From: Pleodorina starrii
Lineage: Eukaryota > Chlorophyta > Chlorophyceae > Chlamydomonadales > Volvocaceae
NCBI GenBank assembly: GCA_030267565.1
Contig: BRXU01000004.1
Location: 5,577,001-5,641,000 of the forward strand
DNA length: 64,000 nucleotides
Reading direction: 5' to 3'
The notes under the pieces are model-generated. The model saw only the letters and a program-made list of their open reading frames with translations. It ran no database searches and was not told where the DNA came from. Position numbers and translations under genes: made by a program. Positions 13,101 to 24,766 of this stretch are shown piece after piece. Position 1 is the first letter of the stretch; every line of letters begins with the position of its first letter.

Positions 13101-16100
13101 CGCCGCCAGCAGCGCCTTGACGTCGACGTCAAGCACCTCCGTCACGTGGATCCTGCCCGTCGCCTTGCCGCCGACGATCGAGACGTCCAGCTGGTGGGGA
13201 TGGATGGCCGTCACCACCGCCTCCACCACCGACCCAGGGGTCAGTGCGCGCTTGCTGGCAGGGGCGCCGCCGGTGGCCGCGGCGGCGGCGCCGCCGCCGC
13301 CTTTTCCGGCGGCGGCGGCGCGCGTCAACGGCACGTGGCACACGACGCGGCCGGCGGGCGCCTCCGGCGGCAGTGACGCCACGGTGGCGGCGACGCGCTG
13401 CCCGACGGTGAAGGCGCGCGGCACGAGGTCGGGCCGCGGCGTGTTGTAGTCCGTGACGGCAGCGTACGACAGTACGGACGCGTGCTGCGGCAGCGACAGG
13501 ATGAGGTACTCGCCGGCGCGGATGCCCTCCACGATCGCCTCCACCGCCGTGCCGGGCTGCGAGCGCGCATTGCGAGCAAGTGCGAGCGAGTGCGAGCCAG
13601 CGAGACGAGATGAACGATCATCACACCGAGATGAGATGAAGAACACGAGAGCGCGCGAGAGCACGAAAAATGCCCCCCCCCCCACATCCCCTCGAAGCCG
13701 CGAAGCCGCGCATCCCCAACACACCCATCAAGACGTCACGTCAAACCCCAAAACCCATTTAGGGTACCACACATGCGCACATGCCTGCGCACACACACAT
13801 ACACACATGTGCACACCGCCCCCCCCCCCGACCTTAAGCTTCTTGAGTGCCGCCCGAGTGGCCGCCGCGTCCTCCGCCGCCGCCACCATCTCCGGCTTGA
13901 GGCTCAGCTCCACCAGGCCCTGGTGCCCAACCACGTCCACCACTCGGCCCCGCACCCGGCTGCCCACCGCCGGGGAGGAGCCGCCGGGGCCGGTGTGGCT
14001 GGAAGGCACGAGGCCGACCACGTCCTGAAGCCAGGGACGGCAGGGTTGCGGCGAGGTTTCATTGCAGCATGGGTACGGCAGGGGTACGGCTAGAGGTTTG
14101 GCAGGAGGTACGGCAGAGTATGGCGGTCTGGGATTGTGGGATTTGGGGGGAGTGAGTCCAGGGAAGGCGGGGGACGCGAGCCAGCGCAGGCAAGGGAGGT
14201 TGGGAGCCGAAGGAGTAGAGGGCGGGGGAGGGGCCGGAGGCGGCTCAGGGTGGAGGGGTAAAAAGAAGATACCGCAGCGGAGACGGAGACGGCGTCAGCG
14301 AACGGACCCAGAACCGGGCAGAGGGGCTGGATCGGGTCGGGCCGGGCCTGGGTCGACTCACCGGGTGCTCGTCCATGTCGCACACGATGCCGTACTCCTT
14401 GACCTCGTGCACCCGCGCCGACGCCAGGCCCCCGAGCTGGAAGAGCTTCGCCGGGTCCGTATCGGCGGCGGTGGCGGCGGAGGCGGAGCCTTCGCCGCCG
14501 CCGTTGGCGGCGGATGCGGCCGCCAGGGCCGCCGCCTCCGCCTCGGCTCGCAGCGCGTGCAGCTGCTGCATCTCCCTGCGGCGAGCGACCCAGTACGTGC
14601 GCCGCAGTACACCGAGGCGCACCGAATCGTGAGCGCGGTCGAGTACGAAGCCGTGGAAGGGGCACTGGAGGCCTCAGGGGCGCCTCGGCTCTCCCGAAGA
14701 GGGTCCAGTCCACATAATGAAGAGGGACCTGAGACACGCGCGGACGCAAATCCCCTCCCCCTTTCCTCTAAACTCGCGCCGGAAACCAGCCTCACGTAAG
14801 CGACATCACAACACGTTAACAACACACGTCATATACTCATATTACGCCATATTACGTCCCATTACGTCAAGTCACAGCGCGGCTCGCTCGCTTCCCACCG
14901 CCGCCGCCCCCGCAGTCGCCGCCTCAGGCCTCACCGGAAGTAGTCCAGCAGGTACGCTCCGTCTGTGGAGGCGGTTGCGGAGGGGCGCAGCAGCAGGGTG
15001 AAGCGCTGGCGGGCGGGGTCGCAGGTGGCCACCTGGGCGCGGACGGACTGGCCCTCAGAGAACAGCTGACGGGGGTCGGACACGAACACGTCGGACAGCT
15101 GAGGCAGGCCGGCGCGGCCTGGGGGGAGGGCGGGGAGGTGGTGGGGTAACGGGGTGGGTGGCGTAAGGAGGGTTGGTGGGGGTTAAGAGTGAGGTGAGAT
15201 GCGTCATTGGAGGTGGTGGTGGTGGTGGTGGGGTTGGTGGTACTGGTGGTGGTGGTGGTGGTGGTGTCCTGGGCGGTGTGCGTTTTTGTGGGGAGGCGCA
15301 GGGAGACGAGACCACCGCAGTGCCGGCCATTGCCTGCCACGGGTGCAATGTACGATGTACGACATACGACATACGATGTACGACACGCGTGTACGGAACA
15401 GACATGCCGTACAATGTCAAGTGCGCCTACCCGTGAGTCCCGCCAGGAAGCGCACGTACACCGCATCCGGCGTGACGGACGCCACATAGCCGGGCAGTAC
15501 GGCACCCTCCCGTACGTCCGTGAAGCTGCGAGGCAGCGAGCCCGCCGCCGCGGCCGCCAGCAGCGACGGCTTGCGGCTCACTCGCACACAGCGCTGCGAC
15601 TCCAGCCGCTCCAAAACCACAACACGACCTGCCCGAGGGTTTCGGAGCCGGAGGAGGAGTTTTACCTTCAATACGAGGTGATGTGCTGGGTATTGTGCGG
15701 TGTAGGGTGCGACAACGTACTTGCGCGACACACGGCGTGTGTATTTGGGGCGATACCTCATATGCGTTGGCGTGTATTTGGGGCGATACCTCATATGCGT
15801 TGGCGTGTATTTGGGGCAGCATCGTGTGGAGCTGTGACGTTAAGGGCATGCTGGCGGGATGAGGATGAGGATGCGGATGAGGATGCTGGCGGGATGAGGA
15901 CGAGGACGTGTTGAGAGAGAGAACACGGGGGGCCATCCCGGATGTGGGCAACGGAGCGCGCACGGGCGGAGCAGTAGAAAAGGGAGCGGTCGCGAACGGT
16001 GCGAAGCAGGTGGGGGAGGACGGACCCCGCAGCAGGACGGCAGGGACTAACGGACAACAGAGCAAAGGGAAGGCCCTCCGCGCCGCGCCGCGCCGCGTCG

Positions 16101-19100
16101 CGCCGCTCACCGATCTTGCTGCCCGGCCGAACCGCCGCCCGGAACCCCTCCAACGCCACCGGATGGTCCGACAAGTGCGCAGCGTCCATCCGGGCACGAA
16201 CAACACCGCCGGCGACCTCCAAACGACAGATGTAGAAGGGCGCGGCGGCGGCGGCGCCGCCGCCGCCGTCAGCGGCCGCGGCGTCTCCGCCGCCGCCGCC
16301 GCCGTGGACCTCCAGTACGACAGCCTCGGCGATGTCGCCCGGCTGCAGGCCGCCGAGGGCGTCGGCGGAGCCGCCGCCGCCGCCGGTGGCGGCGGCCGCC
16401 GCCGGCGCCGCCGCCGCTGGCGCGGCGGCGGCCGCCGCGGCCGCGGCCGCTGCGGCGGATTTTGACGCCAGGGAGAGCTTCATTCGGCCTCCGGCGGAAG
16501 ACAAGATGGTTGCCTTGACGACCTGGCCGATGGCAAAGGCCTCCTTGGCGCTCGTCCCCGGCTCCAGACCGAGCTGGTCGTGGGGGGCCACACCGGACAG
16601 GCCGCCGAAGAACGACACGAACACGCCCAGACGGTCGTGGAAGCCTGAAACGGAGAGAGGGAGGGTGGGATTTGATTTGGGTGCAATTTAGCGTGGGGAG
16701 GGCAAGGGAGGGAGAGGAGCGGGAAGCCGCAGGCGGGCGGGCGGACGGACGGACGGGAGGATGTGCGTGGGTGTATGCGTGGCTGGGGCTGGGGCTAGAC
16801 TTGGGAGCGCGAGGATGATGCGGACGGGGAACGGCAGTACGGCAGTACCACCGTATGGTAGGTCAAAGGTGCGGCACAGCTCGCATGCGACGCTTTACGC
16901 TCATTGGCGCTAAGGCCAGTAACTCCCAACCTCCCGCGCCTGCCACCCTCCCAGCCGACGCAAACGCCCGCATCCGACGCCGCCTGCCGCCCGCCATCAC
17001 CACTCGCCGGGGTCGCCACCCACCCACCCACCCACCCACCCGTCACGACGCCGTGGAAGCGCGCCCCCGGCACCGCCTGCGCAGCCGACGTCAGCGGGGC
17101 AGCCTTGGGCGCCATAAGGCCCTTCCGCAGCGTCAGCGTCAGCCGCCGGCCGGCAGGGTCCACATCCAAAACGCGAACCTCCACCCGCTCCCCGACCTTG
17201 ACCTTCACACGCCCCACACCGCCCTTCTTGGCGGCGGCAGCACCGCCGCCCGAGAGCTCGCAGGCATGTAGCGGTGGTACCAGCCCCTTGACCCCCTCCG
17301 CGACGGAGACGAGCAGGGGGCCGTCGCCGTCGCGGTCGGGTACGGCAAGTACGGTGCCGGTGACGAGCATGCCGGGCACCAGGTCGGCGTACGACAGTAC
17401 GGCGGCGTTGACTTGGCTGGGTCGTACGGTGACGGAGGCCATGCCGTCCATGAGGCGATAGCCGATGACGCGGGCGGGCAGCTTGGTCCCGGGCTGCGTG
17501 TGTGTATGTTGTGAGTGTTTTGCGTGTGTGCCAGAAGGGGGAAGGGGAAGGGAAGGGAAGGGTAGGGGTTGTATTATGTGCATTGCGAAGTTGGTACTGG
17601 GTTCAGCCGCCAGGCACCAAGACAACTAAAGTAAAGAAGCTCAGGTTGAGAACCGTAGTCGAATGGCTTTTGTGGGGGGAAGAACTGCAGAGCTGGAATC
17701 CCACACGGCCGAGTAAAGAGTCGCCCAACCACCCGTCCACCCCCCAAACCCCCTCTCCCATACACTCTCTCCCCCTCTCCCCCTCCCAACCACCACCCAG
17801 CCTCACCCTCCCACCGCACACCCTCCCACCCACCCACCGCACACCCACCCACCTTGAACTTCTTGCCCATCTCCGCCACCGCCTCCTCCCTCCCCAGCTT
17901 CTCCTCCAGCGCATTCGACACGTGGCAGTAGCCCGCCACCGGCCCCTCCGCCAGCCCCTCCAGCCGCAGCACCAGCCCCGGCCCGCCCCCGACATCCAGC
18001 CGCACCACCTCCGCGCCCTCAAACACGCTGCCCAACATGGGCACCGGGCTGGGCAGCGCCAGACCCAGCAGGTGCGGCAGCAGCGACAGGCCGGCGCGCT
18101 TGGAGGCGGGGTCCACGTAGAGAAGGCGGGCGCGGAGCTTGGTGCCCTCGGGGTGGGCTTTGCGCCAGTCAGCGGAGGAGGGCTTGGAGGTGGAGGTGGC
18201 GGTGGAGGAGGGGGAGGCGGCGGGGAGGTGGTAGGCGTCGATGGTGCCGTGGAAGAAGGTGAGGAAGGAGACGAGGAGGCCGTTGGAGAGGACCTGCGGG
18301 AGGTGGGGAGAGGGACGGGAGGTGGGGAGTAGAGGAGTGAGATTGTTGAGTGTGAAAGGCGGTACGGTAGTGATGCTGCGTGCTGGTTGCTCGCAGCCCA
18401 AAGCAGCTTGCGTCTTTGGACCGTCATACCCTCCCCACTTCCCCTCCCCCAACCACCCTACGCACATACACACACACATATACATACAGATGCCACGCCC
18501 TCCCCGAACCCCACTCGCCTTGCGGACTTTGACGTTCAGCAGGGCCCCCGGTAGCAGCGAGTCCAGGCCGGTGAGGCCCTCGCCCTCGCGCACAACCGCC
18601 GCCGCCACATCGCCGGGGGAGCAGCTGACAAGCACGTTGCGCTTGTCCGCGGCATTGCGCACAACCACATCGATCAGACCCCCCACCTGGGAGCGGAGCG
18701 GGGAGGGGAGGGGGAGGGGAGTAATTAGAACGGCCCGGGGCGAGGGAACGCAACGCAGGGGAGGGGAGGGGAGCAGCGGCCGGAAACGGACCAGATTGCG
18801 CGCGCGAAGTGGTTGGTGGAATGTGTGTGGGGGTTACCGTATTGTGGTGCAATGCGAGGTTGTTGCTGGTTGTAGCAACCAGCTCCCCGATAAGCATCAA
18901 GACCAGACAAGAGGTTGTTCAAGAGGCCCATCAAAACCCGCAAGCCCAACACGGGGGGGCGAGGTCGGCGTGGGCAGGTGCAAGGGGGCCGTTTGCCCCG
19001 GGTGCCACCGCCCACAGCCTCTCCTAGCAGGCAGACCTTTCCCCTCCTCCTCAGGGCCTATCCCACACCCAACCCCAGGCCCCTCCCCAGGCCCCCCCTC

Positions 19101-21510
19101 AGGTTGCGGCAACCAGATCCAGATCCAGATCCCAATAACACTTTTCACTCTTAGCCCCACCCAGGCCCCTCCCCATGCCCTTCCCCGCCCTCAACTCCAA
19201 CCCTAACCCCCTAACCCCCCACACACCCACCCACCCACCTGCAGCGCCACCCCCTCCCCAAACTGCGCCTCGTGGTCCCTCTTGCGCAGGAAGCCGCTGG
19301 CCCCCTTGACGCCAAAGCTCAGCGTGTAGCCATGATCCTCCACACTGCGCACCACCGCCCCCAGCGCCAGCCCCTCCACCAGCGCATCCGACCCCAGACC
19401 CCCCTGCACGTCGCGCAGCAGCAGGCTCAGAGCCACGTGCTTGGCGCTGCGGCCGCCGCCGCCGCCGGCTTTCGTTGCGGCATCGGCCTCCGGCGCCTCC
19501 GCCACCACGCAGCGCACAAACTGGCCGACCACGAACAGGTCCGTCAGAGGCGGCACGACGCCGCCGGCGGCCTCGAGCAGCGCCGCGCCCTTCTTGCGGG
19601 CGGCGCCGCCGGCGCCGGCGCCGGCACCGGCGCCGCCTGCGGCGGCCTGGGCCTTGAGCATCAGGGCCAGCACGTCCGAGGCCTGCGCGGGATCCGTGCA
19701 ACGTGTTGTTTTTGCTGTCGTTGTCGTTGACTTCGATGTTGGGATGTAGTACAGGGATACAGAAACCCCGCACCGCGACCCATCCGGGGCGCCAAGCCGT
19801 ACCAGTCGTACCTGCTTGGGCTCCACGTGGCCCCTCAGTCCGTGCGGCAGACTGACCACCAGGCCCCGCGATGTCACCTCCAGCACCATGCCCCACACCT
19901 TGGTGCCTGCCTGGAGGTTCTGCGGGGCCGAGTACGGTATGTGGGCGGGCGCGGGCGAGGGCGAGTGGGTGCAGCCGCGGCGACATGGGGGAGGGTTGCG
20001 TCAGTTGCGCCAGATGGCGACAGCCGCCGCGAATTGCTGGGGGCGTGGGGGGTTATGGTGCGCTGTAGAACGGAACGCCAGAAGCAGGACCGTTGCGAAG
20101 GCCTCCAGAAGCGGAAAAGTAGGCTTTGGGATGTTCAGAGGCAACGCGGCTGCGCCCTCACTCCCCTTCCTCTTTCCTTTCCTTTGCACCGCCTCGCGGC
20201 ACCATTCCCGCACATGGAGGAGGTCCCTGCGCCGCCGCCGCTGCATCGCCTCGCCCCCGCCGTTGCATCGCCCCGCCCCTCACACGCCCCCACCGCTGCA
20301 CAACCCCGCGCCGCCGTTACCCCGCCCCGCCCCGTCCCTGTATCCTTGCACCAACTCCCCGGTCCCCGTCTCGCCCCGTTGTTGCCCCGCCCTGCCCCGC
20401 CTCGCCCCGTTGTTGCCCCGCCCTGCCCCGCCCCGCCCCGTTGTTACACAACCCCGCCCTGCTGTTGCCCCGCCCCGCTCCGCACCTTGACTCGCAGGAG
20501 GTCCACGTGCTTGGCGAGTTTGCCCTCCAGGGTAGCGGCCTGCTTGCTGAAAAAGGCGTCCTCCTCATCCTCCTGTGGAATTGGGAGTCGGGGAGAGTGG
20601 CCCGGCAGGAGGCAAGGACCGGGAAGGGTGAGGCGCGAGGGGCGCTCGCTCGGGCGAAGCCGACACGCCCTGGGGATATGCAGCAGCAGCAGCAGCAGCA
20701 GCAGCTGCTGCTGCTGCTGCGGCTTCCGCGTTGTCGGGAATCGCGCCGCGGGGAAAGGGGGTGCCGAGTTGTTCCGTGCCTTTCGCGTGCATCCGTCCCT
20801 GGCCCGGTCTGGAAATGCTGGAGGTGGGTTTGCCTGTCTCCACCGCGGAAACAAGTGCGGCCTGTGACAACTGGGTGGTGCTGCGTAGACCCGACCCGCG
20901 GAATCGTGATGGATGACCACAAGTGACAGGCGGCGGGTTTGTTGCAAGGGGGAGGCGTGGAGGGGGAGAGGCTGGGGGCGTGAAACAGCTGGCTGAGGCC
21001 AGCTGCGTCTGGCGACTGCTGCGGGGGCTGGGTCCCAGCCCAACCGGCGCGAGAGCCTCTCCGCAAAGTGTATGCTTGACGGCGCCCCGCAGCCTTGGCT
21101 GAAGGTGCGTTGTGTAAGGGCTGGAATAGACGCACGCTGACAGCCATATCGGCTCGACGACGCCGAGATGCGGCGGCTTTCGGCGGCGGCGGAAACATTG
21201 AGCCGCACCTGTAACGAAAAAGGCGTTAGCTCACCTGTTTAGCTACACGGGCCTTTTTGGTCTTTGGCTGTTTCCCCTCCGCAAGCTCCTGCTCAACTTC
21301 CTTCCGCGCTGCCTCGGTAAGCTCCCGGCGCTCCAATGCGGTTAGCGTGTCTGCGCCTCCACGAGGGAAGTCCTCCTCTCCCACAGGCGCAATATTCTTG
21401 GTAGGCTTTTCTGATTGCTTTTTCGAGCGTTCACGTTGCTGCACGCCCTGCTCGTCAGGTGCTGCCGCCTCTGCAGGGCGCCGCTTTTTTGCAGCTTGGG
21501 TTCCAGCCAT
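7119..21510 (-). CDS. RRP5: rRNA biogenesis protein RRP5 / PDCD11 homologue
   Basis: RRP5 is a nucleolar U3/SSU-processome and pre-60S factor needed for pre-rRNA cleavage at sites A0-A3. Exons read from splice sites: 21510-21235, 20572-20486, 19919-19812, 19682-19239, 18686-18519, 18293-17853, 17493-17040, 16644-16111, 15628-15431, 15118-14935, 14575-14362, 14024-13833, 13556-12822, 12265-11526, 11250-11110, 10915-10696, 10235-9782, 9590-9203, 8727-8576, 8372-8242, 7776-7582, 7304-7119. Every phase matches and the sum is 6642 nt (2213 residues). The start is the ATG at 21510; the basic N-terminus then shows the family's EEDFPRGG motif. About residues 120-1710 are serial S1 RNA-binding domains (for example [20 protein letters not shown]). 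An acidic Glu/Asp block spans about 1750-1860. HAT/TPR repeats (about 1920-2213) include [20 protein letters not shown] and [15 protein letters not shown]. It is longer than human PDCD11 (about 1870) because of Ala/Gly linkers. Intron 5 appears to be GC-AG. Confidence 0.95.
15739..15817. repeat. 33-bp tandem repeat in RRP5 intron 8
   Basis: Two full copies (15739-15771, 15772-15804) and a partial third copy of a unit beginning GTGTATTTGGGGCGATACCT. It lies wholly within the intron between the exons ending at 16111 and starting at 15628. Confidence 0.9.
20376..20480. repeat. GC-rich minisatellite in RRP5 intron 2
   Basis: Imperfect tandem copies of a pyrimidine-rich unit (CCCCGTTGTTGCCCCGCCCT) run up to the exon 2 donor on the minus strand. 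Related CCCCGCC units extend leftwards to about 20260. Confidence 0.7.
20681..20722. repeat. (CAG)n(CTG)n inverted trinucleotide repeat
   Basis: Eight CAG units are followed directly by CTG units, making a nearly perfect self-complementary hairpin in the first intron of RRP5. It is not coding on either strand under the gene model. Confidence 0.85.
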
Positions 21511-24289
21511 TTTATACCAATCAGAGCGCAATATGCAAGCGGTTGTCCTAAACTGACATACGCCCTTTGCAAGCTGTTGGAAATACGCCCTTAACCGGGT
21601 GGCGATATAAACTCTGCAGTGATGGCGCCCATGGGAATTGCCTAGGCACTGAAAAAGTGTCGACTTGCATCCGTATGCACAAGGGGCCGCTTTTCCAGGC
21701 AAATATAAATGCTCCGAAACCGACGCAGGAGTCGGTTGGTGTAACGAATTCCAGTTTGCCATGCATCCACTCATTCACTGATCCACACCGCCCAGGTGTC
21801 AATGCGCAATTAACCTTTCAAAAGCAGCTTGTACATCTCAGCATATAGTCATTTGGAAGTGGGACCGGGACCAGGATACGACGCACTCCATCGGCCGCGG
21901 CGTCCCGCCATAGGCGCTTGAGGCAGACCGATGGCTTCCTTGCGATATCGGCTAGCGCTGCTACATGTGTCACACGAGTATCTACTGCGAGTACCCCAGC
22001 AGCATTTTAGTTCGCAGCACGTGCAGAATGGGCGACAGTAACACGCGATCTCTACGCTGCCCATGCGGACGGGTGTGTGTGTCGTGGTGAGCCACGACCT
22101 CCACCATTCCTGCAAACCCCGCGTGCTAACAGGGGCGGGTGGCACTTGACTGTCCTCGAGTGAAAACCATGTGCCCAACCCACCTTCCCACGACTGACCA
22201 GTCGAAGTAGTGACAGGGAAACTGGGGGCTGTGACAGTGCGGCGCCTGCGCACAAGGACATCGCAGTTCAACGCTCGGGCGTGTGTTGAGCAGACGATGT
22301 AGACGGTTTTGCAGGGAGCTGCGCAGCCCTGCTGCCGGGTCTGCGCCCGTCTCACGGGCGGGGGCACCTGGGTGCGTAACAATCGGTGCATTCGAGCCCT
22401 GCAAATGCAGATCTGCGTCAACACCCCCGCCAACCTGCCCTATCACAAGGCTTATCAGTGGCGCCCGGTGGTGCAGAGTCAATAGCTTTTGACGTCTCGC
22501 CAGCGAGGGCGGGGCTCGCCTCCAAATTTCACCGCCGAAACATATTACGTATCTTACCCATTGCAAGCAGGTGGCCCCGAAAGCCTCTGCCCAAGAGCAC
22601 AAGCAGCGTTGCCCCTTGTCACTCACCGAAAGGCAACCAACTAAAACAACTGCCTGCCACTCTTGCAACGCCGAGGCCGCGGGAGGGAACGGTACGGTAC
22701 AGCACGCGGATGTGACAGACTCTGGGCCCCACTGATGCTCCCAGATAGGCTAAGGGCAGCAGAGGCCTTCGCAGGAGCTTCAGAACAAGGCACCTTCGAG
22801 TTTCGGTTTTTAGAAAGAAATTCGCTGCTGGCTACAAAAGATGACATCTCTATGCATGGCGTGCCGCGCGGCCCTAGGATCGGGTCTTCAGCCTATGAAA
22901 AGGTTAGGGGAAATTCTCTAGATATCACACGCGACGTCCGTCGGACTGTCAGGTGGAGGCAAGAGCGTCTTGGAAGCGGTTCATTCGACCCTGCCATCGT
23001 AAAAACCAACACAACCGGGGCCTCAAATGCAACGAGGGCACTCCCAACCCAACCCTTGCTCTGCCCATGCACGGCGCGTGCGTAGTAGGCGCAGAGAAAG
23101 CCACGAGCCCCAAAGCCAACAACCTTGAGAGCAAAAGCCGGTGCAGAGAGGACACCCACTTATTCAACTCCGGTACCGCCCGGCATACACTCCGCGGCAG
23201 CACTTTCTTGCCGCCTGCACGCGCAAAAACGAGAGAGCATCCCACTCCACATGCATCAGGAAACCCCGTTGCAGTCTCGTCCGCTAAGACCCTACATTGT
23301 GCACGCAGCAGCACTGCCATGCGGGTCACGCCACACAAGGGGCAACATGACCCATGGGTCGCACGCACGGGAATAAAAGCGAACCTAAACGCCTGAGGAG
23401 CACCCTGAGGAGCACCAGCCTTACTAATCTACATGCCTTGGCAGCACAAACCATGATCGCCTCGGCAACTTGAGCATACCGTATGCTATGCGCGACTAAA
23501 TGAACCGCCTTCAGATCCACGTGACCTGCCGTACCTGCCGTACGCTGCTGCTGTTGAGGATCACCTCGCCCTACCTCCCTCCCTCTTCTCTTCTCACCTC
23601 CCACCTGACTTGTGTATACGAATTGGGAACCACAAGAGGCGAGAAGCGAGACCTAACGCTGAAATAAATGAACTACGTATCACTTATCGGCGCGTGACAC
23701 GGTCACACCCCCGCAGCTCCAATAGAAAGATGTCATTCGTGTGTTGGGACACCAAAATCGTCCTACGGAATCAAGGGCCTGCAAAAGCTCAATCAGCATC
23801 CCAAACCTCGGCAGTACAAATCAAGGGCGCCGCGCCGCGCCGGGCTTACCCTGTGAAGAGACCCCAACGCACCCGCGCTCACCCCCCGGCCCGTCACCGC
23901 ACAAGATTCTCCGCTCTCGTCCTCACAGTTGGGCCCCTCCCACCACCACCGCCGCCGCCGCCATAACCGTATCCTATCTCACCTGCTGCTTCTGCTGCCT
24001 AAGCGACACTCACCCCAGCAGCACAGCCTGCGCAGCATTCCCAGCGCATGTAGATGCCGTGCCCCCCTTTTCATCACCTCACGCAAACTTCCGGTTTCGT
24101 CAAAACGCCGCCCGCTCGTGTCGCACGAGGAAGCAGCGCAAACCGCCGATTCGCCGCGGGCGCCCAAATTCTGTCGGGCTCCCATCGAGCGTCTTCTTCG
24201 CGGTATAAGAGCTACCATTCCTGTCCTGTGTTTTCGCCCACCGACCACGCCGCACGCACACACACACACACTTGTAAGTAAGCAAACAA
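21511..24289. other. Intergenic DNA between RRP5 and the MAP kinase
   Basis: This stretch holds the presumed RRP5 promoter on its left side and sequence beyond the MAP kinase 3' end on its right. No frame shows a known motif. The longest protein-like frame, on the plus strand at about 22735-23085 (MLPDRLRAAEAFAGASEQGT onwards), is unrecognised and lacks supporting splice or termination signals. I found no clear TATA box. A perfect GACCCATGGGTC palindrome occurs at 23349-23360. Confidence 0.4.
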
Positions 24290-24294
24290 TTACA
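24290..24294 (-). terminator. Candidate TGTAA polyadenylation signal, MAP kinase
   Basis: On the minus strand the word TGTAA occurs about 470 nt downstream of the MAP kinase stop codon. TGTAA is the usual polyadenylation signal in Chlamydomonas and Volvox, where 3' UTRs of several hundred nt are common. The assignment rests only on position. Confidence 0.4.
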
Positions 24295-24766
24295 ACGGGT
24301 GATCCGTCAACTCAATCAACCAGGATCCCAAAACGCACGCCAATATACGCACGCCAATAGGAGCGGAGCGGTGCGCGCGCTGGGTGGCTGAAGCACGCAA
24401 GAAACACACAGAATGGGGCCGGCAAAAAGGGGGTTGCAAAAGCGGACCCTTCCACCTTCCACCATCTCCTCCACACCAACCCCGTCCACCAGCCTCCAAA
24501 AAGCCGAGCAGCTCAAAAAAAAGGCAAACAGCCCTTGGTCAAACCGCACACGGGAGCACCACCGTTCACCGGCGCGAGTCCGCATCCGCAGACGTCCGCT
24601 GCCCTCCCCCAAAAACCCGCTGCGCTGCGCTGCACCAACCCGTCAACAGCCGGTACCGACCGCATCAATCACACACAGTGCGCAATCAACCAAACCACCT
24701 CAACGTGGTTGCAACCCTCCAAACCGAAACGCCTGGCGGCCCGCGGCGGCCCGCTCCACGCGCCAA

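Noticed and set aside
11522..13132. A 536-codon minus-strand frame through RRP5
   Set aside because: It merges RRP5 exon 14 with intron 13 and an out-of-frame part of exon 13. The S1 domain phases and splice sites give the exon model instead.
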